Assembly: GCA_903917505.1 (NCBI GenBank)
Contig: CAIXAY010000244.1
Coordinates: 1-14,958, forward strand
Origin: an uncultured beta proteobacterium
Lineage (GTDB): Bacteria; Pseudomonadota; Gammaproteobacteria; Burkholderiales; Rhodocyclaceae
Length of the DNA stretch: 14,958 bases
Direction: 5' to 3'
Part shown: piece after piece, positions 7,070 through 13,845 of the stretch
Position numbering within the stretch: position 1 is the first letter of the stretch
Layout: each line of letters starts with the position of its first letter
Made by a program: the position numbers and the translations under genes
Notes under the pieces: generated by a model
Database searches by the model: none
What the model saw: only the letters and a program-made list of their open reading frames with translations
What the model was told of the DNA's origin: nothing

Positions 7070-7200
7070 TCCGCGCTGCGGGCCTGCCTTGACGCTGCGG
7101 AAACAAATGTGCATTGCATTGAAATTTTGTGAAATAATCCGTTGTTATTGAGTTAGTTAATACGTATTCTTAAACAAGAAGTATAAGTACTGGAGCAGGG
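7070..7200 (+). promoter_or_regulatory. AT-rich intergenic region with candidate promoter for mshI-mshN
   Basis: This 131-nt gap is the only clear AT-rich island between the structural and assembly blocks. TTGAAA (7119-7124, 5 of 6) lies 18 nt before TGTTAT (7143-7148, 4 of 6). A second candidate is TTGTTA (7142-7147) with TATTCT (7165-7170) at 17 nt. A 10-bp perfect palindrome, AATACGTATT, is at 7159-7168, and an 8-bp direct repeat, CGCTGCGG, is at 7074-7081 and 7093-7100. GGAG (7192-7195) is the mshI ribosome-binding site, 5 nt before the ATG. I see no convincing terminator for mshQ. Confidence 0.45.
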
Positions 7201-8148
7201 ATGTTCGAGTTCTCCCCCGTTCGACGCAAGCCGGGTTGGCTGGCGATCTTGCCGCAAGGCAAGCGCATTGCGCTCGCGCACGTGGTGCGCGGCCCCGGCG
7301 CGCGTCCGGAAATTCGTCTGCTCGATTCCTTTGCCGTCGAGACCAGCGAGCTTGAGGCCTTGCAGCGGCTGCGCTCGGCGCGTCAGCTCAAGTCCTACGC
7401 TTGCACGACGCTGATGCCTGCCGGTGAATACCATATCGCCCAGCTCGATGCGCCCAATGTTCCGGTGCAGGAGCGCAAGGAGGCGCTGCGTTGGGCACTC
7501 AAGGGAATGGTCGATTATCCGCTCGAGACCGCTTGCGTCGACGTGTTGGACATTCCGATGCAGGGCGTCGGGCGGCAGGCCAGCGTGTTTGCCGTCTCAG
7601 CCGCTGAAGACCTAGTGCGCGCGCGCGCCGGCCTGTTCGACGCGGCCGGGATTCCGCTGCAGGCCATCGACATCGCCGAACTCGCGCAGCGCAATGTCGC
7701 AGCGCTGCTCGAGGAAGAAAATCGCGGGCTGGCGTTTCTCAGGCTCGATGATACAGGCGGATTGTTGACGCTGACTTTCCACGGCGAGCTGATCGCCATG
7801 CGGCGCGTCGATGTCTCGGCCGTGCAGTTGAATGGAAGTGATCTTGCGCGGCGCGCCCAAGCGATGGAACGGCTGGTGCTCGAACTGCAGCGCAGCCTCG
7901 ACAACTTTGACCGGCAGTACAGTTTCATTTCCATCTCGAAATTGGTCTTTGCCATGGACCCGCTCGTCGAAGGCCTCGCCGCGGCGCTCGGCGAGAATAT
8001 CTACGTGCCGGCGCACGAAATGGACCTGGCTTCGGTGATGGATTTTCCGGCCGTTCCGGAACTGCGCGATGCCCAGCACCAGGCGAAGCACCTTCTGGCG
8101 ATTGGCGCGGCTTTGCGAACGCTGCGCGCCGATGAGGTGAGCGCGTGA
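7201..8148 (+). CDS. mshI: MSHA biogenesis protein MshI (PilM-like)
   Basis: This encodes 315 residues of a cytoplasmic PilM/actin-like protein of the MshI family. Hallmarks are VPVQERKEALRWALKGMVDY and PLETACVDVLDIP (residues 87-119), a second half with FLRLDDTGGLLTLTFHGELI (179-198), the helix LVLELQRSLDNFDRQY (225-240), and a C-terminal AIGAALR. There is no signal peptide or membrane span. PilM-type proteins bind the cytoplasmic N-terminus of PilN, and here the next gene is PilN-like and begins with the binding-type motif QQINLY. ATG 7201 has GGAG at 5-nt spacing. The gene is first after an AT-rich promoter-like gap and overlaps the next gene by 4 nt (GTGA). Confidence 0.88.
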   Translation: MFEFSPVRRKPGWLAILPQGKRIALAHVVRGPGARPEIRLLDSFAVETSELEALQRLRSARQLKSYACTTLMPAGEYHIAQLDAPNVPVQERKEALRWALKGMVDYPLETACVDVLDIPMQGVGRQASVFAVSAAEDLVRARAGLFDAAGIPLQAIDIAELAQRNVAALLEEENRGLAFLRLDDTGGLLTLTFHGELIAMRRVDVSAVQLNGSDLARRAQAMERLVLELQRSLDNFDRQYSFISISKLVFAMDPLVEGLAAALGENIYVPAHEMDLASVMDFPAVPELRDAQHQAKHLLAIGAALRTLRADEVSA

Positions 8149-8843
8149 GTCAGCAGATCAACCTCTACGCGCCGCGGCTGCGGCCGCGTCATGAACTCGC
8201 CACGGCGCGCAATCTGGGCATCGCCGCCGCGGCGCTGCTGGTGCTGATGACGGCCCTTGCCAGCTATGCACGCTTCGAAGCCAGCCAGGATGCGGCAGCA
8301 GCCGCGGTCTCGCAGAAACAGCTCGCCGCTGCACAGGAAAAAATGACTGCGCTCAGCAAGCTCGTTGCGGAACGCCGGATATCGCCGGCCCTGACGGCCG
8401 AAGTCGAAGCCGCCAAGGCGATGCTGACGGCGCGCACCGAGATCATGGGCGCGCTGGATTCGGGCAAACTCGGCAATACCGCCGGTTTTTCGGCGTTCAT
8501 GTCCGGTTTCGCGCAACACGCGCAAAATGATTTGTGGCTGACCGGATTTACCGTGAGTGCCGGTGGCGAGGAAATCGAAATTCGCGGACGCCTGCTCGAT
8601 CCGGCCAAGCTGCCGGTTTATGTGCAGGGTTTAAGCCGCGAGGCGGTGTTTCAGGGACGCCGTTTTGCGGCGCTGGAAATGCGTGACGTCGATCCCGAGA
8701 GTCAGAAGACATCCGATGTCGTCAAAACGGCTGCCGTTCCTGACGTTCAGCCCGTTTCCAAATTGCCGCGTTTTGTCGAATTTGTGCTGCGTTCGGAAAA
8801 CAGTGAGGCAACGGACGGCACACGCAGCGGGGGCAAGCGATGA
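8145..8843 (+). CDS. PilN-like MSHA assembly protein
   Basis: This encodes 232 residues. The N-terminus is MSQQINLYAP, the short PilN-like motif that binds PilM proteins. One transmembrane helix follows (residues about 23-42), then an Ala/Gln-rich likely coiled coil (45-78). A periplasmic PilN-like domain spans about 130-180 (LWLTGFTVSAGGEEIEIRGR and VYVQGLSREAVFQGRRF). The start is GTG 8145, whose GTGA overlaps the mshI stop, which favours coupled translation. The C-terminus SGGKR is encoded by DNA nearly identical to the end of mshK. Some annotations call this a second MshI. It should link cytoplasmic MshI to MshJ in the inner-membrane alignment complex. Confidence 0.82.
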   Translation: MSQQINLYAPRLRPRHELATARNLGIAAAALLVLMTALASYARFEASQDAAAAAVSQKQLAAAQEKMTALSKLVAERRISPALTAEVEAAKAMLTARTEIMGALDSGKLGNTAGFSAFMSGFAQHAQNDLWLTGFTVSAGGEEIEIRGRLLDPAKLPVYVQGLSREAVFQGRRFAALEMRDVDPESQKTSDVVKTAAVPDVQPVSKLPRFVEFVLRSENSEATDGTRSGGKR

Positions 8844-9529
8844 AGGATCAATACGCTAAATTGGTCACCCGCTATGACGCGCTGCAGCTTCGCGAACGCT
8901 GGCTGGTGGCCGTGGCGGTGCTGAGCGGGATCGTGCTGCTCGGCTACACCCTCGTCGTCGAACCGGCGCTGAAACGTTCGCAACTCGCACAGCGCAGCAT
9001 CGTTGAACAGCGCGCGCAACTGGCCATGATGCGCGAGCAGAGCGTTGCCCTGCAGTCGCCGGAACGCGATCCCGATGTCGCCGCACGCGCCGAATTGGCG
9101 AGTCTCAAGAAACAACTGGACGAGATCGGCGGCCGCCTCATCGCCGTGGAAAGTTCGCTGGTTCCGCCGCAACGCATGGCCGGCTTGCTCGAAGACATGA
9201 TCGGGCGCAGATCGAGCCTGCGTTTGCTCAGCCTGAAGACCTTCGCGGTGACGCCGCTGCTCGAGAAGAAAACGGGTGTCGAACAAGCGGTGACGGAAAG
9301 ATCCGTGGACAATCCGGCAAGTTCTTCGGCCGGCCTCTTTAAGCATGGCATCGAGATCAAGCTGGAAGGCAGCTACCAGGAACTGGCCGCGTATCTCGAC
9401 CGGCTTGAGCGGTCGAAGTTGAAGCTGATCTGGAGCAGCGTTTCGCTTTCTGCCAACCGGCATCCGAAGCTGGTGCTTACGCTGACCGTCTATACCTTGA
9501 GTCTGGATCGCGCATGGCTGATCGTATGA
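8840..9529 (+). CDS. mshJ: MSHA biogenesis protein MshJ (PilO-like)
   Basis: This encodes 229 residues. A short cytoplasmic N-terminus (MKDQYAKLVTRYDALQLRER) leads to one transmembrane helix at about 21-40, then a long helical, probably coiled-coil stretch (44-105). The family segment LVPPQRMAGLLEDMI is at 107-121. A periplasmic ferredoxin-like domain follows, containing KHGIEIKLEGSYQELAAYLD (168-187), and the protein ends SLDRAWLIV. This is the MshJ/PilO arrangement, and it pairs with the PilN-like product just before it. ATG 8840 forms an ATGA junction with the previous stop, with a GGGGG run 5 nt upstream. The 3' end overlaps mshK by 16 nt if mshK begins at 9514, or by 4 nt if it begins at 9526. 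Confidence 0.87.
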   Translation: MKDQYAKLVTRYDALQLRERWLVAVAVLSGIVLLGYTLVVEPALKRSQLAQRSIVEQRAQLAMMREQSVALQSPERDPDVAARAELASLKKQLDEIGGRLIAVESSLVPPQRMAGLLEDMIGRRSSLRLLSLKTFAVTPLLEKKTGVEQAVTERSVDNPASSSAGLFKHGIEIKLEGSYQELAAYLDRLERSKLKLIWSSVSLSANRHPKLVLTLTVYTLSLDRAWLIV

Positions 9530-9909
9530 TACGCCACCGTCTTGGATTTCTTCTGGTGCTCTCTGTACTGGCGGGGGGTTTGCCGGCACAAACGGGTGTT
9601 GCCGATCCGACCCAGCCGCCGCTCGGCTTTTCCGTTCCGGTGCCGGATGCAGGGGAAGTCACAGGCCCTGTGTTACAGTCGGTGCTGATTCCAAAGAAGG
9701 GCAAACCGGTTGCCATCATCGGCGGGCAACAGGTCAGGCTCGGTGAAATGTACGGCGAAAGCCGCCTGACCAAGCTGTCCGAACGGGAAGCCGTTCTCGA
9801 GGGGCCGGCCGGAATCGAGCGTCTGCTGCTAACGCCGGGCATTGAAAAAACCTACATCATTACGAGATCGCCTGCGGCCAGACGCGCGCAGAGCGGGGGC
9901 AAACCATGA
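9514..9909 (+). CDS. mshK: MSHA biogenesis protein MshK
   Basis: This encodes 131 residues. An N-terminal signal sequence (MIRHRLGFLLVLSVLAGGLP) precedes the family hallmark DPTQPP at residues 31-36. A short beta-rich domain follows with LQSVLIPKKGKPVAIIGGQQVRLGE... and ends TPGIEKTYIITR, similar to the periplasmic PilP/GspC-like homology region. The protein is expected in the periplasm, connecting the MshI-PilN-MshJ platform to the MshL secretin. Two starts are plausible: ATG 9514 (GGA 6 nt upstream) and ATG 9526, which makes an ATGA overlap with the mshJ stop like other junctions here and gives a cleaner signal peptide. The stop overlaps the mshL start (ATGA). Confidence 0.82.
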   Translation: MADRMIRHRLGFLLVLSVLAGGLPAQTGVADPTQPPLGFSVPVPDAGEVTGPVLQSVLIPKKGKPVAIIGGQQVRLGEMYGESRLTKLSEREAVLEGPAGIERLLLTPGIEKTYIITRSPAARRAQSGGKP

Positions 9910-11654
9910 AGCGAAAACTGATTCTGCTGGCGCTACTGCTCCTTTCGGGATGTGCGACACATCAGAAAGATCCGGGAGTCACCTTCGACCGCATCGGAAA
10001 AGAGCTGCAGGGCGCCCTTGCGGCCAAACCCAAATCGAGCGAGGAAGCGGTCAATCAGGCCATGGTTCCGCCCTTGCAGCTCGATTTGCCGGATTCGGCG
10101 AAGAGCGTCGAGCCGCGCTTCGATCTGGCCGTAAGCAACGCACCGGCAAGCCAGGTTTTCATGGCGCTGGTCAGCGGGACGCGCTACAGCATGCTGATCA
10201 CGCCCGACGTGTCGGGCAGCATCACGGTGAATCTCAAGAACGTGACCGTGCGCGAGGCGCTCGAAAGCTTGCGCGACCTTTACGGCTACGAGTTCAGGTT
10301 TCAGGGGACGCGCATCTACATTCAGCCCAACACCATGCAGACCCGCGTTTTCCGGATCAATTATCTGGACGGGAAACGCAAGGGCGAATCCGAAGTGCGG
10401 GTCACCTCCAACACCATGACTTCAACTGCGCACCCAAGTACGGGGAGCACGAATGTGCCGACAACACCTTCCGTTCCGGGGTCCGCCGGCGGCGTCGTCT
10501 CGGGGCCGCCGAGCAGCAAGATCTCGACTACCACCTCAAGCGATTTCTGGCACGATCTGAACAGCGCCCTCACCAGCATCGTCGGCACCCAGGACGGACG
10601 CGCGGTAATCGTGAATCCGGGTCCTGGCGTGGTGCTGGTCAAGGCGTTTCCGGCCGACCTGCGCGCGGTCGAGAATTACCTGCGGATTACCCAACTGATC
10701 GTCGAGCGGCAAGTCATGCTCGAAGCTAAGATCATCGAAGTTGCGCTCAACGAAGAATTCCAGGCAGGCGTGAACTGGAATCAGTTTGCCGGAACGAATA
10801 ATCGCGTTGCCTACGGTGTCGTGCAGCCGGGAACGCTCTTGAACACTCCCAACAGTGCCGGTCTCGACAGCGCGGGGATTCTCCAGAAAGGGGCGGGCGC
10901 TAACATCGGCCCGGGCGTTGGTGTCTTGGCGGGTGCCGGTGGCCTTGCGGCCGCAACCGCGCTGGGCAAAGGTTTCTTCGGGCTGGCCTTTCAAAGCGCC
11001 AACTTTTCGGCGCTGCTCAATTTCCTGGAAACCCAAGGCAGCGTCCAGGTGCTTTCGAGTCCGCGCATTGCCAGCATCAACAACCAGCAGGCGGTTCTCA
11101 AGGTGGGTACCGACGATTTCTTCGTGACCAACGTGAGCTCGACCGTCACCTCGACTGGCACCAGCAACGTGACCACGCCGTCGATCACCCTGCAGCCGTT
11201 CTTTTCCGGGATCGCCCTGGATGTGACGCCGCAGATTGACGAGGAAAACAATATCGTCCTGCATGTTCACCCGTCGATCAGCGTGGTACAGGCAAAACAG
11301 ACGGTCATCGATCTTGGCAACCTCGGCGTCTTCACGCTGCCGCTGGCCAGCAGTTCGGTCAATGAAACCGATAGCATCGTGCGCGTACAGGACGGCAACA
11401 TCGTTGCCATCGGCGGCTTGATGAAGCAGGAGCAGGTCTTGGATTCGAACGGCTTGCCGGGGACGACGGCATCGTCGGGCTGGGGATTGCTGTTCGGGGC
11501 ACGCAACAGCTATCTGAAGAAACGCGAACTGGTGATTCTGATCAAGCCGACGATCATTCACAATGAATCGAGCTGGAATGACGATCTGATCGAGACGCAA
11601 TTCCGTACGCAACAACTCGACCCGCGCCTGGGACGACCGCAGGTTAGCCAGTAA
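9906..11654 (+). CDS. mshL: MSHA secretin MshL, outer-membrane lipoprotein
   Basis: This encodes 582 residues. The signal peptide MKRKLILLALLLLSGC ends in a lipobox, with Cys16 as the lipidation site. Residues 72-140 form an STN-type N domain (FDLAVSNAPASQVFMALVSG, VTVREALESL). A Ser/Thr/Pro/Gly-rich linker covers about 166-212, followed by an N1-like domain (214-265). The secretin core runs about 268-553, with VLSSPRIASINNQQAVLKVG (382-401), the conserved VQDGNIVAIGGLMKQE (494-509) and KKRELVILIKPTII (538-551). Length and order fit MshL. It should form the multimeric outer-membrane ring through which the pilus leaves the cell. The start makes an ATGA overlap with mshK, with a GGGGG run upstream. 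The TAA stop overlaps the ATG of an 11-codon ORF leading to mshM. Confidence 0.93.
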   Translation: MKRKLILLALLLLSGCATHQKDPGVTFDRIGKELQGALAAKPKSSEEAVNQAMVPPLQLDLPDSAKSVEPRFDLAVSNAPASQVFMALVSGTRYSMLITPDVSGSITVNLKNVTVREALESLRDLYGYEFRFQGTRIYIQPNTMQTRVFRINYLDGKRKGESEVRVTSNTMTSTAHPSTGSTNVPTTPSVPGSAGGVVSGPPSSKISTTTSSDFWHDLNSALTSIVGTQDGRAVIVNPGPGVVLVKAFPADLRAVENYLRITQLIVERQVMLEAKIIEVALNEEFQAGVNWNQFAGTNNRVAYGVVQPGTLLNTPNSAGLDSAGILQKGAGANIGPGVGVLAGAGGLAAATALGKGFFGLAFQSANFSALLNFLETQGSVQVLSSPRIASINNQQAVLKVGTDDFFVTNVSSTVTSTGTSNVTTPSITLQPFFSGIALDVTPQIDEENNIVLHVHPSISVVQAKQTVIDLGNLGVFTLPLASSSVNETDSIVRVQDGNIVAIGGLMKQEQVLDSNGLPGTTASSGWGLLFGARNSYLKKRELVILIKPTIIHNESSWNDDLIETQFRTQQLDPRLGRPQVSQ

Positions 11655-11679
11655 TGTTGTTCTCGTTGCGGAGCCGGCG

Positions 11680-12513
11680 TTGTATCTGAAACATTTCGGT
11701 CTGACCGAGCTGCCTTTCGGCATTACTCCGGATACGAGTTTCGCCTATCTGGTCCAGGATCATCAGGAAGCGCTCAATACGCTGCTGCTGGCGCTCAACG
11801 AAGGCGAGGGCTTCGTTAAGATCAGTGGTGAAGTCGGCACCGGCAAGACCCTGCTTTGCCGGCGCCTGTTGCAGATGCTGGGCGACGGCTGGGTGACCGC
11901 GTATCTGCCCAACCCCAATCTCGATGCGAAGACGTTATTCCTGGCGCTGGCCGAGGAACTGGGTATTCCGGATGTGGCGGGGCTCGATCAGTTCCATCTG
12001 ATCCGGCGCATCAACCAGGTGCTGCTCGACTATGCCCAGGCCAAGAAGCGGGTCGTCGTGTGCATCGACGAGGCGCAGGCGATGCCGGTCGAAACGCTGG
12101 AAGCCTTGCGCCTGCTCTCGAACCTCGAAACCGAAAAGACCAAGCTCGTGCAGATCGTCCTGTTCGGTCAGCCCGAACTCGATCAGAAGCTGCACCGTCC
12201 GGAAGTGCGCCAGTTGCTGCAGCGCATCGCTTTTCACTACCGGCTGGGCGGCTTGAAAAAGAGCGAAGTTGGAAACTATGTCGCGCACCGCCTACGCGTT
12301 GCCGGCTATCGCGGCGAGGGGCTGTTCACCGCGGCGGCACTGCGCGCGCTGCATCGCGCGAGTGGCGGAACGCCCCGCCTGATCAACATCCTGGCGCACA
12401 AGTCGCTGATGTCGGTTTTTGGCGAGGGTCGTCAGACCGCCAAAGTGCGTCACGTCAGGCTTGCGCGCAAGGACACCGAAGGCGCGCGCCACGTAGGATG
12501 GCTGTGGGGATGA
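11680..12513 (+). CDS. mshM: MSHA biogenesis ATPase MshM (ExeA-like AAA)
   Basis: This encodes 277 residues of an ExeA-family ATPase. The N-terminus MYLKHFGLTELPFGITPD is canonical for the family. Walker A is GEVGTGKT (50-57) and Walker B is VVVCIDEAQ (125-133). The segment GGTPRLINILAHKSL (229-243) is the usual C-terminal AAA signature of ExeA/MshM proteins. The start is TTG 11680, which matches the family N-terminus exactly and has GGAG (11670-11673) at 6-nt spacing; no in-frame ATG or GTG lies near. The gene begins 25 nt after mshL. By analogy with ExeA it may use ATP to help place or assemble the secretin. It is not the pilus extension motor, which would be MshE. No peptidoglycan-binding extension is present at the C-terminus. 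Confidence 0.9.
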   Translation: MYLKHFGLTELPFGITPDTSFAYLVQDHQEALNTLLLALNEGEGFVKISGEVGTGKTLLCRRLLQMLGDGWVTAYLPNPNLDAKTLFLALAEELGIPDVAGLDQFHLIRRINQVLLDYAQAKKRVVVCIDEAQAMPVETLEALRLLSNLETEKTKLVQIVLFGQPELDQKLHRPEVRQLLQRIAFHYRLGGLKKSEVGNYVAHRLRVAGYRGEGLFTAAALRALHRASGGTPRLINILAHKSLMSVFGEGRQTAKVRHVRLARKDTEGARHVGWLWG

Positions 12514-12532
12514 GCATGTCGATGAGGTGGTC

Positions 12533-13711
12533 ATGAGTCTGATCAACCAGATGCTGCAGGATCTCGATGCGCGCAGGGCGGCGCATGGCTCCGGCACTGA
12601 TCTGCCGAACGATGTGCGCCCTTTGCCGAAGCCTCCCGCTTCACGCTTGCCGCTGGTTTTGGCCGGCGCGCTGCTGATCGTTCTGGCCGGTGGCTTCGCG
12701 GCCTATCCATGGTGGACGCAGCAGGCTGCTTCGGTGCCCGCTGCTGCCGTGCCCGTCGTAATCGAAGCGGTCGCGCCGCCGCCGGCACCGCCTCCCGCCG
12801 TCGCCCCATCCGCGTCCGAACCGGTGAGCACTCCGCAGCCCACCTTGCCATCGGACAAGCCCGAAGCCGGTCTGCGCATGGCCGATCGCATTGAGCTGCC
12901 GGCGACCACGAAAGAGCTGCCGAAGTCTTCCGGTCCTGCGGTTTCGCCGCCGGCAGCGCGGCCGGCCGCCGTTTCGCCGCAGCCGCCGGTGCCTGCCGAG
13001 AAGAAATCCACTGACCAGCGCAACAAGAACGAAGTCGCCGAGCGACCGCCGCGTGCGCCCGTCGCTGTCGCGGCGCAAGACGTTGCGGCGCGACCGGCGA
13101 AGGCGCCGATGATCGAAAGAACGGATTCCGTGGGAACGCCGCGCGACCGCGCCGAAAGCGAATACCGCAAGGCTATCGTCGCGGTCAACCAGGGACGGGT
13201 GCCGGAGGCCCTCGAGGGCTTGCGCAACGCGTTGCGCCAGGACGGCATGCATGTCGCTTCGCGGCAGCTGCTGGTCAAGCTGTTGCTCGAGGCCAGGCAG
13301 CCGGATGAAGCGGTGCAGGTTCTTCACGATGGCTTGCAGGGGCAGCCGGCGCAGATTGGCTGGGCAATGAGCCTCGCCCGTTTGCAGCTCGAGCGCGGCG
13401 ATGTCTCGGCGGCCTGGCAGACCCTCGATGCATCCTTGCCCGCCGCCGGCGGCAGCGCCGATTATCAGGGCTTTGCGGCGCACGTCCTGCAACGGCTCGG
13501 GCGTAACCGCGAATCTGCCGAACACTATCTGGCCGCAACCCGGCTCTCGCCAGCAGAAGGTCGCTGGTGGCTGGGCCTGGGTTTGGCGCTAGAGGCCGAG
13601 GGACGTTCCGTCGAAGCGCATGAAGCTTTTCTGCGCGCCAGGGCAAGCGGAACACTGGCCGGCGAACTTGCGTCGCTAGTCGAACAGAAACTGCGCAAGC
13701 CGGCCAATTAG
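12533..13711 (+). CDS. mshN: MSHA biogenesis protein MshN (membrane-anchored TPR protein)
   Basis: This encodes 392 residues. The N-terminus MSLINQMLQDLDARRA is the usual MshN opening. A single transmembrane helix lies at about 39-60. Residues about 65-200 are a Pro/Ala-rich, probably disordered linker suited to crossing the periplasm. Residues about 205-370 form TPR-like helical repeats (AESEYRKAIVAVNQGRVPEA, LEARQPDEAVQVLHDGL, AAHVLQRLGRNRESAEHYLA, LALEAEGRSVEAHEAFLRA). ATG 12533 is preferred over GTG 12527 because GAGG (12524-12527) sits 5 nt before it. It starts 19 nt after mshM. The TAG stop lies in the loop of a strong hairpin. TPR proteins of this kind may help secretin assembly as PilF/PilW do; its exact job in MSHA systems is not settled. 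Confidence 0.88.
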   Translation: MSLINQMLQDLDARRAAHGSGTDLPNDVRPLPKPPASRLPLVLAGALLIVLAGGFAAYPWWTQQAASVPAAAVPVVIEAVAPPPAPPPAVAPSASEPVSTPQPTLPSDKPEAGLRMADRIELPATTKELPKSSGPAVSPPAARPAAVSPQPPVPAEKKSTDQRNKNEVAERPPRAPVAVAAQDVAARPAKAPMIERTDSVGTPRDRAESEYRKAIVAVNQGRVPEALEGLRNALRQDGMHVASRQLLVKLLLEARQPDEAVQVLHDGLQGQPAQIGWAMSLARLQLERGDVSAAWQTLDASLPAAGGSADYQGFAAHVLQRLGRNRESAEHYLAATRLSPAEGRWWLGLGLALEAEGRSVEAHEAFLRARASGTLAGELASLVEQKLRKPAN

Positions 13712-13721
13712 CGGCTTGCGC
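13693..13721 (+). terminator. Strong hairpin at the end of the msh cluster
   Basis: GCGCAAGCCG (13693-13702) pairs perfectly with CGGCTTGCGC (13712-13721), a 10-bp GC-rich stem with a 9-nt loop that contains the mshN TAG stop (13709-13711). No T-run follows, so it is not a standard intrinsic terminator. It may end transcription weakly or protect the 3' end of the mRNA. Confidence 0.45.
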
Positions 13722-13806
13722 CAGCCCGGTGAGTTGCCTTGCCGATTACGCCGCGTCAAATTTTGCGCTCTGCCGCGCGCCGCATGCTTCGGATTGGCGC
13801 CGCGGC

Positions 13807-13815
13807 TGCTAGAAT
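13807..13815 (+). promoter_or_regulatory. Extended -10 promoter for ilvA
   Basis: TGC-TAGAAT (13807-13815) is an extended -10 element, with TAGAAT matching the -10 consensus at 5 of 6. A poor -35, TTCGGA (13788-13793, 3 of 6), lies 16 nt upstream, as is common with extended -10 promoters. Transcription would begin near 13822 and give a leader of about 24 nt. The rest of the 134-nt gap (13712-13845) holds only the mshN hairpin. The Shine-Dalgarno for ilvA is weak (TAAGAA around 13835-13840). Confidence 0.5.
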
Positions 13816-13845
13816 CGGCGTTTTACAAGACGACTAAGAATTGCC

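Noticed and set aside
5135..7114. 659-codon open frame on the minus strand opposite mshQ
   Set aside because: It is antisense to a clear secreted protein, its product is rich in Arg, Gly and Ala with no recognisable domain, and long antisense frames are common in GC-rich genes with biased third positions.
9842..10729. 295-codon + strand frame overlapping mshK and mshL
   Set aside because: It is out of frame with the secretin, which has a clear lipobox and conserved domains over the same DNA; the alternative product is Arg/Gly/His-rich and low in hydrophobic residues.
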